DNA of 64,000 bases from Clostridium sp. UBA4108 (lineage in GTDB: Bacteria; Bacillota; Clostridia; Clostridiales; Clostridiaceae), in NCBI GenBank assembly GCA_002381695.1, contig DFXM01000018.1:102095-166094 (forward strand), in the 5' to 3' direction. How positions within the stretch are numbered: position 1 is the stretch's first letter; every line of letters begins with the position of its first letter. Below the pieces are notes generated by a model. It saw only the letters and a program-made list of their open reading frames with translations. It was not told the DNA's origin and did not search any database. The position numbers were made by a program, and so were the translations under genes. This document shows, in pieces, positions 17,487 through 27,010 of this stretch.

Positions 17487-19145
17487 ATGGGAGAGATTTT
17501 AAATAACTCATCTTCTAATTTCATAAAAAGAATAGTGGTAGATGATTTGCAGAGTGGCAAACATAAAGATATAATTACTCGTTTTCCACCAGAGCCAAAT
17601 GGGTATTTACATATAGGTCATGCAAAGTCTATAGTTTTAAATTTTGAACTAGCAGATGAGTTTAAAGGAAAAACTAATTTAAGATTTGATGATACTAATC
17701 CAACGAAGGAAGATACTGAATATGTAGAATCTATAAAAGAAGACATAGCATGGTTAGGATTTCAATGGGATGATTTATATTTTGCTTCAGATTACTTTGA
17801 AGAAATGTATAATAGAGCAACTCTTTTAATAAAAAAAGGGTTAGCTTTTGTATGTGACTTATCTGCAGAAGATATAAAAAATCATAGAGGTACGTTAACT
17901 GAGCCAGGGAAAGAGAGTCCATATAGAAATAGAACAGCTGAAGAAAATTTAGATTTATTTAGTCGTATGAAAAATGGCGAATTTAAAGATGGAGAAAAGG
18001 TAATAAGAGCAAAAATCGACATGTCTTCTCCAAATATAAATATGAGAGATCCAGTAATTTACCGTATATCTCATTCTATTCATCATAATACAGGAGATAA
18101 ATGGTGTGTTTATCCGATGTACGATTTTGCACATCCATTAGAGGATGCTATTGAAGGTATAACACATTCAATATGTACTTTGGAGTTTGAAGATCATAGA
18201 CCACTTTATGACTGGGTTATAGAAGCTTGCGAAATGAAAGATAAACCACAGCAAATTGAGTTTGCAAGACTTAACATAACTAATACTGTAATGAGCAAAA
18301 GAAAACTTAAAGCATTAGTGGATGAAGGTGTAGTTGATGGATGGGATGATCCTAGAATGCCAACTATAGCAGGTCTTAGAAGAAGAGGATATACACCTGA
18401 GGCTATTCGTAACTTCTGTAGGGAAATAGGGGTAGCTAAAAATGATAGTACTGTAGATGAGCAAATGTTGCAGCACTTTATTAGAGAAAACCTAAATCCA
18501 AAGGCTCCAAGAACTATGGGAGTATTAAGACCATTAAAGGTAGTTATAACAAACTATCCAGAGGATAAGGTAGAGATGTTAGAGATTGAGAACAATCCAG
18601 ATGATCCATCTATGGGAAATAGAATGATACCTTTCTCAAGGGAGATATATATTGAAGAAGAAGATTTTATGGAAGAGCCTCCTAAGAAATATTTCAGATT
18701 ATTTCCAGGAAATGAGGTAAGACTTAAGGGAGCATACTTTATAAAATGTAACGATTTTATAAAAGATGAGAATGGAAAAGTTGTAGAGATACATTGCACC
18801 TATGATCCTGGAACTAAGAGTGGAACTGGATTTACTGGAAGAAAGGTTAAAGGAACTATACATTGGGTAGATGGAAAAGCTGCTATTCCAGCAGAGTTTA
18901 GACTTTATGAACCTCTTATTCTAGATGACCAGCAGGATGAGAATAAAACTTTCTTAGAGTGTATAAATCCTAACTCATTAGAGATTTTACAAGGGTTCGT
19001 TGAACCAGATATGAAAAATGCTAAAAAAGGAAGTAGTTTTCAATTCTTTAGACATGGATATTTCAATGTGGATTTAAAATATTCTACAGAGGAAAAAACT
19101 GTTTTTAATAGAATAGTATCATTAAAGAGTTCATTTAAATTATAA
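17487..19145 (+). CDS. glnS: Glutamine--tRNA ligase
   Basis: Class I aminoacyl-tRNA synthetase of 552 residues. HIGH motif PNGYLHIGHAKS, KMSKS-equivalent VMSKRKL, catalytic core followed by the anticodon-binding beta-barrels. Charges tRNA-Gln directly. AAGGAAG lies 8 bases before the ATG at 17487; the GTG at 17478 overlaps the Shine-Dalgarno and is rejected. No T-box leader is visible. Confidence 0.97.
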   Translation: MGEILNNSSSNFIKRIVVDDLQSGKHKDIITRFPPEPNGYLHIGHAKSIVLNFELADEFKGKTNLRFDDTNPTKEDTEYVESIKEDIAWLGFQWDDLYFASDYFEEMYNRATLLIKKGLAFVCDLSAEDIKNHRGTLTEPGKESPYRNRTAEENLDLFSRMKNGEFKDGEKVIRAKIDMSSPNINMRDPVIYRISHSIHHNTGDKWCVYPMYDFAHPLEDAIEGITHSICTLEFEDHRPLYDWVIEACEMKDKPQQIEFARLNITNTVMSKRKLKALVDEGVVDGWDDPRMPTIAGLRRRGYTPEAIRNFCREIGVAKNDSTVDEQMLQHFIRENLNPKAPRTMGVLRPLKVVITNYPEDKVEMLEIENNPDDPSMGNRMIPFSREIYIEEEDFMEEPPKKYFRLFPGNEVRLKGAYFIKCNDFIKDENGKVVEIHCTYDPGTKSGTGFTGRKVKGTIHWVDGKAAIPAEFRLYEPLILDDQQDENKTFLECINPNSLEILQGFVEPDMKNAKKGSSFQFFRHGYFNVDLKYSTEEKTVFNRIVSLKSSFKL

Positions 19146-19149
19146 TAAA

Positions 19150-19207
19150 AAGTCTACCCTAAAATCATTTAGTAAATTAGTGATTTCAGGGTAGACTTAA
19201 CTTTTTT
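19150..19207 (+). terminator. Rho-independent terminator after glnS
   Basis: A near-perfect 18-bp stem (19150-19167 with 19181-19198, one mismatch), 13-nt loop, then a T-run. Confidence 0.88.
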
Positions 19208-19250
19208 AGTGAACGCTTATAAAATATATTAAAAAACTAAGGGGGAAGGT

Positions 19251-21338
19251 ATGAAAAAAATAATATCATTTTTAATTTCTATGGTAGTAATGATTACTAT
19301 GGTACCAATGAAAGTCTCAGCGCAAAACCAGAGTAGGATTAATGGCGAAATGAGAGCCGCATGGATTGCTACTGTTTGGAATCTTGATTGGCCAAATACC
19401 ACCAATAATCCTAATAAGCAAAAGCAAGAGTTTATAAGTTTAATTGACACACTTAAATCAGCAGGTATGAATTCAGTAATAGTTCAAGTAAGACCTAAGT
19501 CTGATGCATTATATAAATCAAATATTAACCCTTGGTCAGAATTCCTTACAGGAACTCAGGGAAAAGATCCAGGCTATGACCCACTTCAATTTATGATTGA
19601 AGAGACCCATAAAAGAGGGATGGAATTTCATGCTTGGTTTAATCCGTATAGATTGACTACTGCCAAGGAAGGTACGGATTTAAATAAGTTGTCGCCAGAT
19701 AATCCAGCGAGAAAAAATCCAAGCTGGGTTGTTTCAGATGGGACAAACCTTTTTTATGATCCAGGCAATCCAGCAGTTAGGAAGTACCTTGTAGATACTG
19801 TAAATGAAGTAGTTAGAAATTATGATATAGATGGAGTTCATTTTGATGACTATTTTTATAAAGGTAGTTTTAATGATGATAATTCCTATAAGCTATATGG
19901 TAATGGAATGAAGAAGGATGATTGGCGAAGAAATAATGTAAATATTTTAGTTAAAGAGGTTCATCAAAATATTAAAAGTATTAAAGCAAATGTAGAGTTT
20001 GGAATTAGTCCATTTGCAATATGGAAGAATAAAAAAAATGACCCTAATGGATCAAATACAAATGGAAAAGAGAGCTATTACAGTGATTATGCAGATTCAA
20101 TAGCTTGGGTGAAAAATGGGTGGATAGATTATATAGCTCCTCAAGTATATTGGGAAATTGGACATCCTCTAGCAGATTACGCAACTCTAGTAGAGTGGTG
20201 GTCAAAACAAGTTAGTGGAACCAATGTAAAGCTATATATTGGACAAGGTGTATCTAATCAAAAGGTAGCTAGACAAATAACCACTCAAGTTAATCTGAAT
20301 AGACAGTACAAAGAAATTAAAGGAAGTATGTACTATTCAGCTAAAAATATACAAAGTGATAGCATATTACATGCGGATTTAAAATCTTTATACTCAGAAC
20401 CCATTGAGACACCTAGCGCGGTTGAACATAAGCAGTTAATTGGTATTAACAGATATGAAACTTCATCAAAGATAAGTAAAACAGGATGGGAAAGTGGATC
20501 AAAAACTGTAGTTTTAGTAAATGGATATGCTAATGCAGATGGAATTACAGCTACTCCACTAGCAGCGGCTTATGATGCACCTATATTACTTACAGAAAAG
20601 AACAAATTGGATGATCATACTAAAAGTGAAATACAAAGATTAAATCCATCTAATGTGATCTTTATTGGTGGAGATGGAGTAATATCGACTAGCATAGAAG
20701 ATGAATTAAAAGCTATGAATAGCAATATTGAAATATCTAGATATGGAGGGAAAAATAGATATGAAACATCTCTTTCCATAGCCAAAAAATTAGAACAGTT
20801 AGTTGCAATAAATAAAGCTTATATTTGTTATGGATATGGTGAAGCTGATGCTCTATCAATTGCATCAAAAGCTGGAGAAGAAAAGATGCCTATAATACTT
20901 ACAGAAAAAAGTAGTATAGATAATGAAACTTTTGAATGGCTTAGAAGTAAGGATTTAGACACTGCATATTTTATTGGTGGTGACGGAATTCTCTATAACA
21001 GTGTAATGGAGCAAGTAAATTCAGTAACAAAATCTAATGTTTTAGGAAATAGAGTAGCAGGTATAAATAGATATGAAACAAATGCTGAAGTTATAAAGAA
21101 TTTTTATAAGGATGAAAGTCAAGAAACTATGATTGCAACTAAAGGTATTGTATTAGCAGATGCTCTTACATCAGGACCATTAGGAGCAAAATTAAAATCT
21201 CCAGTTATTCTTTTAGATTCATCTCTTAAGGAAAATCAAAGAAATGTATTAAATTTAAAGACTAGCAAACAATTATATGAGATTGGTGGAGGTATAAATC
21301 CAGCAATAATAAAAGAAATTTTAAATGCAATAGAATAA
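19251..21338 (+). CDS. Secreted GHL10-family glycoside hydrolase-like protein with three CWB2 repeats
   Basis: A signal peptide ends near KVSAQ. Residues about 30-385 form the glycosyl-hydrolase-like 10 (DUF187, YngK-like) domain starting EMRAAWIATVWNLDWP, with VHFDDYF acidic residues in the barrel. The C-terminal 300 residues are three cell-wall-binding type 2 repeats, recognisable by GINRYETS, GKNRYETS and GINRYETN. CWB2 repeats anchor proteins to clostridial anionic wall polymers, so this is a surface enzyme acting on an unknown glycan. AAGGGGGA precedes the ATG. Confidence 0.9.
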   Translation: MKKIISFLISMVVMITMVPMKVSAQNQSRINGEMRAAWIATVWNLDWPNTTNNPNKQKQEFISLIDTLKSAGMNSVIVQVRPKSDALYKSNINPWSEFLTGTQGKDPGYDPLQFMIEETHKRGMEFHAWFNPYRLTTAKEGTDLNKLSPDNPARKNPSWVVSDGTNLFYDPGNPAVRKYLVDTVNEVVRNYDIDGVHFDDYFYKGSFNDDNSYKLYGNGMKKDDWRRNNVNILVKEVHQNIKSIKANVEFGISPFAIWKNKKNDPNGSNTNGKESYYSDYADSIAWVKNGWIDYIAPQVYWEIGHPLADYATLVEWWSKQVSGTNVKLYIGQGVSNQKVARQITTQVNLNRQYKEIKGSMYYSAKNIQSDSILHADLKSLYSEPIETPSAVEHKQLIGINRYETSSKISKTGWESGSKTVVLVNGYANADGITATPLAAAYDAPILLTEKNKLDDHTKSEIQRLNPSNVIFIGGDGVISTSIEDELKAMNSNIEISRYGGKNRYETSLSIAKKLEQLVAINKAYICYGYGEADALSIASKAGEEKMPIILTEKSSIDNETFEWLRSKDLDTAYFIGGDGILYNSVMEQVNSVTKSNVLGNRVAGINRYETNAEVIKNFYKDESQETMIATKGIVLADALTSGPLGAKLKSPVILLDSSLKENQRNVLNLKTSKQLYEIGGGINPAIIKEILNAIE

Positions 21339-21345
21339 TCATAGC

Positions 21346-21391
21346 AAAGACTTACTTTAATTAGATAGACTTCTAATTGAGGTAGGTCTTT
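21346..21391. terminator. Terminator, two-part stem
   Basis: Outer 10-bp (21346-21355 with 21382-21391, one G-U) and inner 7-bp (21359-21365 with 21372-21378) stems after the glycosidase gene. Confidence 0.65.
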
Positions 21392-21466
21392 GTCTATATA
21401 TTCAGTAAAATAAAAGAATTTCAATTATGTAATTCATTCAAACTTTATTCAAATATTATTTACATA

Positions 21467-21495
21467 TTGACAACAATGGAGATAACGAGTAAAAT
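21467..21495 (+). promoter_or_regulatory. Strong sigma-A promoter of the DUF3798 importer
   Basis: TTGACA, 17 bases, TAAAAT. The transcript would begin about 290 bases before the first gene, leaving a long structured leader. Confidence 0.65.
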
Positions 21496-21560
21496 TATAA
21501 CAAACAATTATCAAAGTGGGTAATTATTTTAATTTAAGTAAATTTGAATTAAAAATATTG

Positions 21561-21601
21561 TATTTATAAGTTATATTCTATTAAAATATAACTTATAAAT
21601 A
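21561..21601 (+). promoter_or_regulatory. 17-bp perfect stem-loop in the importer leader
   Basis: Arms 21561-21577 and 21585-21601, loop of 7, no T-run, so not a normal terminator. A second inverted repeat (TTAAGTAA-N6-TTACTTAA, 21729-21750) lies nearer the gene. Possible operator or RNA regulatory element; the rest of the AT-rich gap 21392-21792 shows nothing I can name. Confidence 0.5.
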
Positions 21602-21792
21602 TTCAGAATATTTAAATAAATAAATAAAAATTATGTCGATTATTCAAAAAGATATGTTTAATAGTGTGAAAAAGAATTATTATTTGAAATAATTTTAGAA
21701 GACATAACTTCAAATAGAGATATTTCAATTAAGTAATATTATTTACTTAATATAAATATATTTTAATGAGCAAAGAATAAGGGGGAGAGTCA

Positions 21793-22944
21793 ATGGGTAA
21801 AAAATTATTAGCGAGCACATTAGCAGGAATTATAGCTTTAGGATTAGTTGCATGTGGTCCGAAGGCCCCAACAACAGGGGGCGGAGACGGAAAAGACAAA
21901 AACTATAAAATCGGAATTATAACAGGAACAGTATCTCAAGGCGAAGAAGAGTACAGAGCAGCAGAAAGTATGAAGAAAGAGTTTGGAGACAAGATAATAC
22001 TTCAAACTTACCCAGATAATTTCATGAAAGAAACAGAAACTACTATAGCAAATACATTAACACTAGCAGCAGACCCTGATGTTAAAGCTATAGTATTTGT
22101 TCAAGCAGTTCCAGGTGCATCAGCTGCGATAGATAAGGTTAGAGAAACTAACCCAGATATGTTATTTATAGCAGGGGTTCCAGGAGAAGATCCAGCAATG
22201 ATAGCTGGAAAAGCAGATGTAATATTAGCTGCAGATGAGCTAGGAATGGGTACAACCATAATAAACCAAGCTAAAAAGCAAGGTGCAAAAACTTTCGTTC
22301 ACTATTCATTCCCAAGGCATATGTCTTATGAGATGTTAGCTAAGAGAAGAGATTTGTTAAAGGCTACAGCTGAAAAAGAAGGAATAAAATTTGTTGATGC
22401 AACAGCACCAGACCCAACAGGAGATGCTGGAGTTCCAGGAGCACAACAATTTATATTAGAGGATGTTCCAAGAAAAGTTAAAGAGTTTGGAAAAGATACA
22501 GCATTTTTCTCAACTAACTGCTCTATGCAAGAGCCACTTATAAAAGCAGCTTTAACTGAAGGAGCTATGATGCCACAACAATGTTGTCCATCTCCATATC
22601 ATGCTTATCCAGGAGCATTAGGAATACAAATTCCTGATGACAAGAAGGGCGATGTACCATATGTAGTGGAGCAAATTAAAGCTAAAGTAGCTGAAAAAGG
22701 TGGTACAGGAAAATTTGCAACTTGGCCAGTACCTATAAATATGCTTTTAGTTGAAGCAGGAACTAAATATGCTATGGAGGTAATTGAAGGTAAGACTAAT
22801 GGTAAAAATGATACAGCAGCTATAGAGAAAATAATGAAAGATGTAGCAAAGGCAGAAATGACTGTTACTCAATATAAAGACGAAAAAACTAGTAAGACTT
22901 ATGACAATTACTACTTAATATTATCAGATTATATAGATTTCTAA
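21793..22944 (+). CDS. DUF3798 substrate-binding lipoprotein of an ABC importer
   Basis: A lipoprotein signal ends at VAC (Cys21). The remaining 360 residues have the two-lobed periplasmic-binding (BMP/sugar-type) character of DUF3798. It is the first gene of a set with a double-domain ATPase and two permeases. A terminator-like hairpin right after it allows more binding protein than transporter to be made. The ligand is unknown; DUF3798 systems resemble nucleoside and sugar importers. GGGGGA precedes the ATG. Confidence 0.87.
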   Translation: MGKKLLASTLAGIIALGLVACGPKAPTTGGGDGKDKNYKIGIITGTVSQGEEEYRAAESMKKEFGDKIILQTYPDNFMKETETTIANTLTLAADPDVKAIVFVQAVPGASAAIDKVRETNPDMLFIAGVPGEDPAMIAGKADVILAADELGMGTTIINQAKKQGAKTFVHYSFPRHMSYEMLAKRRDLLKATAEKEGIKFVDATAPDPTGDAGVPGAQQFILEDVPRKVKEFGKDTAFFSTNCSMQEPLIKAALTEGAMMPQQCCPSPYHAYPGALGIQIPDDKKGDVPYVVEQIKAKVAEKGGTGKFATWPVPINMLLVEAGTKYAMEVIEGKTNGKNDTAAIEKIMKDVAKAEMTVTQYKDEKTSKTYDNYYLILSDYIDF

Positions 22945-22953
22945 AGGTAGAAT

Positions 22954-22992
22954 AAGTCTTCAGAGGGTGTATTCCCCTGAAGACTTTTATTT
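22954..22992 (+). terminator. Intra-operon terminator/processing hairpin
   Basis: AAGTCTTCAG at 22954-22963 pairs with 22978-22987, plus a GGG/CCC inner stem, then TTTTATTTT. It is placed between the binding protein and the ATPase, as in many ABC operons, where it tunes their ratio. Confidence 0.75.
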
Positions 22993-23025
22993 TAACATAT
23001 ATGACATTAGGAGGGGTAAAAGAAC

Positions 23026-24615
23026 ATGGGGGAACAATATGTACTTAAAATGGAAAAAATACAAAAAGAGTATTTTGGAAATTACGTATTAAAAGGTGTT
23101 GATTTAAGAATAAAACCCGGTGAAATACACGCTCTATTAGGAGAAAATGGGGCAGGGAAATCTACATTGATGAATATTTTATTTGGTATGCCTGTAATAC
23201 ATTCAACTGGAGGCTTTGAGGGAGAAGTAAGTCTTAATGATAAAAAAATTGAAATTAAGTCTCCTAAGGATGCTATGGATTTAGGAATAGGGATGGTACA
23301 TCAAGAATTTATGCTAATACCAGGATTTACTGTAGCTGAAAATATAAAAATAAACAGAGAAATTACAAAAGATACTGTAATAAGTAAGATATTTGGTAAA
23401 AACTTAAAAAACCTAGATTATAAAACAATGAATTCAGATGCCCAAAAAGCTTTAAAAACTATAGGAATAGGAATAGATGAACTTTCTTATGTATCATCAC
23501 TTCCAGTAGGATATATGCAGTTTGTTGAAATAGCTAGAGAAATAGATAAAAAGAATGTAAAACTATTAGTTTTTGACGAACCTACCGCGGTGCTTACTGA
23601 GAGTGAGGCAGAAACTTTAATGACTGCAATGAAAACCATAGCTGATAGCGGAATAGCAATAATATTTATAACTCATAGGTTAGATGAGGTTATGGCTGTA
23701 GCTAATAATATTACGATTTTGAGAGATGGGGAATTAGTTAGAACCTTAGAAAAAAGTTCTACCAATGTTATAGAATTAGCAGAACTGATGGTAGGAAGAA
23801 AGCTGGAAATAGTAAGAAAAGCTGAAGAGGCCAACAGATTAGAAAACAGTAAAGTGATAATGAAGATAAAAGATTTAGTAGTTGACATGCCTGGAGAGAG
23901 AGTTAAGGGTGTAAATTTAGATGTAATGGAAGGTGAAATTTTAGGAATTGGAGGATTAGCTGGTCAAGGTAAGATTGGAATAGCCAACGGTATTATGGGG
24001 TTATACTCAGCTATGGGAGATGTTACCATTAAAGAGAAGCAGGTTAATCTAAACTCAGTTGAATGGGCTCTAAAGAATGGATTGGCATTTGTGTCGGAGG
24101 ATAGAAAAGGAATAGGTCTTCTTTTAGACAATTCTATAGAACTTAATATTGTAGTAACCGAAATGAAACTCAACAATGGATTTCTAAAGAAGTTTGGCCC
24201 TATAAAAATGGAAGATGCTAAGGGTATTAGAGAGTATGCAAATACAATGATAAAAGCTCTTGATATAAGATGTACAGGCCCTACTCAATTAACAAGAAGG
24301 CTTAGTGGAGGAAATCAACAAAAGGTATGCATAGCTAGAGCATTAACCTTAAACCCTAAGATATTATTTGTGTCAGAGCCTACTAGAGGTATAGATATAG
24401 GGGCTAAAAAATTAGTATTAGATACATTGGTGAAGTTAAATAAAGAAAAGGGTATGACCATAATCATAACTTCAAGTGAACTAGCAGAGCTTAGAAGTAT
24501 ATGTGATAGAATTACCATAGTAACAGAGGGTAAGATCGCTGGAATATTAAAACCAGATGGTAAAGATGCTGATTTTGGATTGCTTATGTCAGGCATAAAT
24601 ACTAGTGGGGAATAG
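23026..24615 (+). CDS. RbsA-type double-domain ABC importer ATPase
   Basis: 529 residues, two ABC domains. Domain 1: Walker A GENGAGKST, Walker B LLVFDEPTAVL, degenerate signature (SLPVGYMQFVEIA). Domain 2: degenerate Walker A (GLAGQGKIG), good signature LSGGNQQKV, Walker B with Asp replaced (LFVSEPTRGID). Such asymmetry is normal for RbsA-like ATPases with one active site. It energises the import of the DUF3798 ligand with the two following permeases. Confidence 0.92.
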   Translation: MGEQYVLKMEKIQKEYFGNYVLKGVDLRIKPGEIHALLGENGAGKSTLMNILFGMPVIHSTGGFEGEVSLNDKKIEIKSPKDAMDLGIGMVHQEFMLIPGFTVAENIKINREITKDTVISKIFGKNLKNLDYKTMNSDAQKALKTIGIGIDELSYVSSLPVGYMQFVEIAREIDKKNVKLLVFDEPTAVLTESEAETLMTAMKTIADSGIAIIFITHRLDEVMAVANNITILRDGELVRTLEKSSTNVIELAELMVGRKLEIVRKAEEANRLENSKVIMKIKDLVVDMPGERVKGVNLDVMEGEILGIGGLAGQGKIGIANGIMGLYSAMGDVTIKEKQVNLNSVEWALKNGLAFVSEDRKGIGLLLDNSIELNIVVTEMKLNNGFLKKFGPIKMEDAKGIREYANTMIKALDIRCTGPTQLTRRLSGGNQQKVCIARALTLNPKILFVSEPTRGIDIGAKKLVLDTLVKLNKEKGMTIIITSSELAELRSICDRITIVTEGKIAGILKPDGKDADFGLLMSGINTSGE

Positions 24616-24627
24616 GAGTGATGAGAT

Positions 24628-25677
24628 ATGAATGATAAAATAAAACATTTTATTGATAAAGTAGGATTACCTAGGGTAATTATAGGTGGATTTTTCATTA
24701 TATTGTGTATACTAGCAATTCCTCTTAAATTATCATTACCTATGCTTGTATCTGACATGTTAGTTAGGTTTGGGATGAATGGAATACTAGTACTTGCCAT
24801 GGTGCCAGGTATACTTTGTGGAATAGGGCTAAATTTTGGATTACCCATAGGAATACTAGCAGGAATACTAGGTGGACTAATTAGTATAGAGCTTAATCTT
24901 AGTGGTGGAGTTGGGTTCTTTGTAGGGATAGCTATAGGAATACCAATAGCTATAGTATTTGGATATCTCTACGGAGTATTATTAAACAAAGTAAAGGGAT
25001 CAGAAATGATGATAGCTACATACGCAGGATTTTCAGCTATATCACTAATGTGTATAGGATGGCTCTTATTACCATTTAAAAGTGATGAGATAAAATGGCC
25101 AATAGGAGATGGCTTGAGAACTACCATTACCTTAGATGGAAGATACTCAAGTATTTTAGATAATTTTTGGAGCTTTAAAATTGCTGGAGTTGAGATTCCA
25201 ACAGGAGCATTAATAATATTCTTTGTGTGTTGTATATTTATGTGGCTATTCTTAAAAAGCAAGACAGGTATAATGATGTCGGCAGCTGGAGATAATCCTA
25301 ATTTTGCAAGAGCATCAGCTATATCGGTAGATAGAATGAGAATAATAGGAACTACAATATCCACAGTATTGGGTTCAGTAGGAATAATGGTTTATTCTCA
25401 AAGTTACGGTTTTTTTCAATTATATCAAGCACCGATGATGATGGGATTTGCGGCAGTTGCAGCAATACTTATAGGCGGAGCCTCCATTAGAAAGGCAAAA
25501 ATATCCCATGTTATTATAGGAACATTCTTATTTCAAGGATTATTAGTTGTAGGATTACCAGTAGCAAATCAGGCGGTTAAAGGAGGAGGTCTATCAGAAA
25601 TAATAAGGATAATTGTCACTCAGGGTATAATACTCTATGCCTTAACTAAAGCCAAGGGAGGTGCTGGAAATGAATAA
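24628..25677 (+). CDS. ABC importer permease (RbsC/BMP type), subunit 1
   Basis: 349 residues, about 9-10 membrane segments, glycine-rich helices (GIGLNFGLPIGILAGILGG) of the BPD_transp_2 family. It begins 12 bases after the ATPase stop and its end overlaps the next gene by 8 bases. It forms the membrane channel with subunit 2. Confidence 0.9.
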   Translation: MNDKIKHFIDKVGLPRVIIGGFFIILCILAIPLKLSLPMLVSDMLVRFGMNGILVLAMVPGILCGIGLNFGLPIGILAGILGGLISIELNLSGGVGFFVGIAIGIPIAIVFGYLYGVLLNKVKGSEMMIATYAGFSAISLMCIGWLLLPFKSDEIKWPIGDGLRTTITLDGRYSSILDNFWSFKIAGVEIPTGALIIFFVCCIFMWLFLKSKTGIMMSAAGDNPNFARASAISVDRMRIIGTTISTVLGSVGIMVYSQSYGFFQLYQAPMMMGFAAVAAILIGGASIRKAKISHVIIGTFLFQGLLVVGLPVANQAVKGGGLSEIIRIIVTQGIILYALTKAKGGAGNE

Positions 25678-26929
25678 AAACAATATAGTTAAAACTGGTA
25701 AGAATTATGTTTTTAATAACATGGTAACTATATTATTTGTGGTTTTGTGTATATTTGGACTTAATCTTTCTGGTCAACCTATGTCGTTAGTATTAAATGA
25801 GTTAGTGGCTAGGATTGCTAGAAATACTTTCATAGTGTTATCCCTTATAATCCCTGTAATAGCAGGTATGGGACTAAACTTTGGTATAGTTATAGGTGCA
25901 ATGGCTGCTCAAATTGCTATAGTAGCGGTGACTCATTGGGGTATAATTGGACTTCCAGGATTTTTACTTTGTGTAGTTTTAACAACTCCTCTAGCCATAA
26001 TTTTCGGGTATTTTACTGGAAAGGTACTGAATAAAACCAAAGGTCAAGAGATGATAACAAGTATGGTATTAGCGTTCTTTGCCAATGGACTTTATCAGCT
26101 TTTATTCTTAGTTTTAATAGGTACTTTAATCCCAATGAAAAACCCTGTGCTTATTATAAGTGGAGGAGTGGGTATTAAAAATACAGTTGATTTAAATGGT
26201 GGAATTAAATATGCATTAGATGGAATCTGGGGAATGTCATTATATTATTTAACTTACTATGTAGCATTAATTTTAATAATATATTTTATAGGGAGAGGTG
26301 CATATTCAGTAATAAAGAAAAAGGATAAGAGAATAACTAAATACATTGTAGGTGCAGTTTTAAGCTTAGTTATGCTAATAGTATGTCAATTACCACAGAT
26401 AGCTACTCTATTAGACTTTGCTAAAGTACCTATGGTAACCATGATATTAATTGCATTATTATGTGCATTTAATATATTTATATTTAAGACAAAGCTAGGA
26501 CAGGACTTTAGAACCGTTGGACAAAGTGGTACAGTAGCTAATGCTTCGGGTATAAATGTAGATAAAATTAGGATAAAGGCTATAGTAATATCTACATTAC
26601 TTGCAGCTTGGGGACAACTAATATTCCTCCAAAATATAGGAACTTTAAACACTTATGGAAGTCATGAGCAAGTAGGAATGTTTGCAATTGCAGCTATATT
26701 AATAGGTGGAGCTACAGTATCAAAAGCTACTAATAAGCAAGCTATACTTGGAGTAATCCTATTCCATACATTATTCATTGTATCACCTACAGCAGGAAAG
26801 AATTTATTTAATAATGCTCAAATAGGTGAGTACTTTAGAGTATTTGTAGCTTATGGAGTAATTTGTGTATCTTTGGTATTATATGCATGGAAGAATCATG
26901 TTAAGGCTAAAGAAGATTTGAAATTATAA
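25670..26929 (+). CDS. ABC importer permease (RbsC/BMP type), subunit 2
   Basis: 420 residues with GMGLNFGIVIGAMAAQIA matching the same helix in subunit 1. It overlaps subunit 1 by 8 bases, so translation is coupled. GGGAGG is 8 bases before the ATG at 25670; the GTG at 25661 overlaps the Shine-Dalgarno. Last gene of the importer operon; terminator follows. Confidence 0.9.
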   Translation: MNKNNIVKTGKNYVFNNMVTILFVVLCIFGLNLSGQPMSLVLNELVARIARNTFIVLSLIIPVIAGMGLNFGIVIGAMAAQIAIVAVTHWGIIGLPGFLLCVVLTTPLAIIFGYFTGKVLNKTKGQEMITSMVLAFFANGLYQLLFLVLIGTLIPMKNPVLIISGGVGIKNTVDLNGGIKYALDGIWGMSLYYLTYYVALILIIYFIGRGAYSVIKKKDKRITKYIVGAVLSLVMLIVCQLPQIATLLDFAKVPMVTMILIALLCAFNIFIFKTKLGQDFRTVGQSGTVANASGINVDKIRIKAIVISTLLAAWGQLIFLQNIGTLNTYGSHEQVGMFAIAAILIGGATVSKATNKQAILGVILFHTLFIVSPTAGKNLFNNAQIGEYFRVFVAYGVICVSLVLYAWKNHVKAKEDLKL

Positions 26930-26934
26930 ATAGA

Positions 26935-26966
26935 AAGCCCCTATGATAATAATATCATAGGGGCTT
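26935..26966. terminator. Strong terminator between convergent units
   Basis: A 13-bp perfect stem with AAGCCCC/GGGGCTT ends and a 6-nt loop. Confidence 0.85.
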
Positions 26967-27010
26967 ATAATAATTTGAGGAAAAGAATTTAAATATCCAT
27001 TCTCTTTTAA

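Noticed and set aside
23026..24615. ABC ATPase with broken second Walker motifs as a pseudogene
   Set aside because: One degenerate site per polypeptide is normal for RbsA-type importers and the reading frame is intact.
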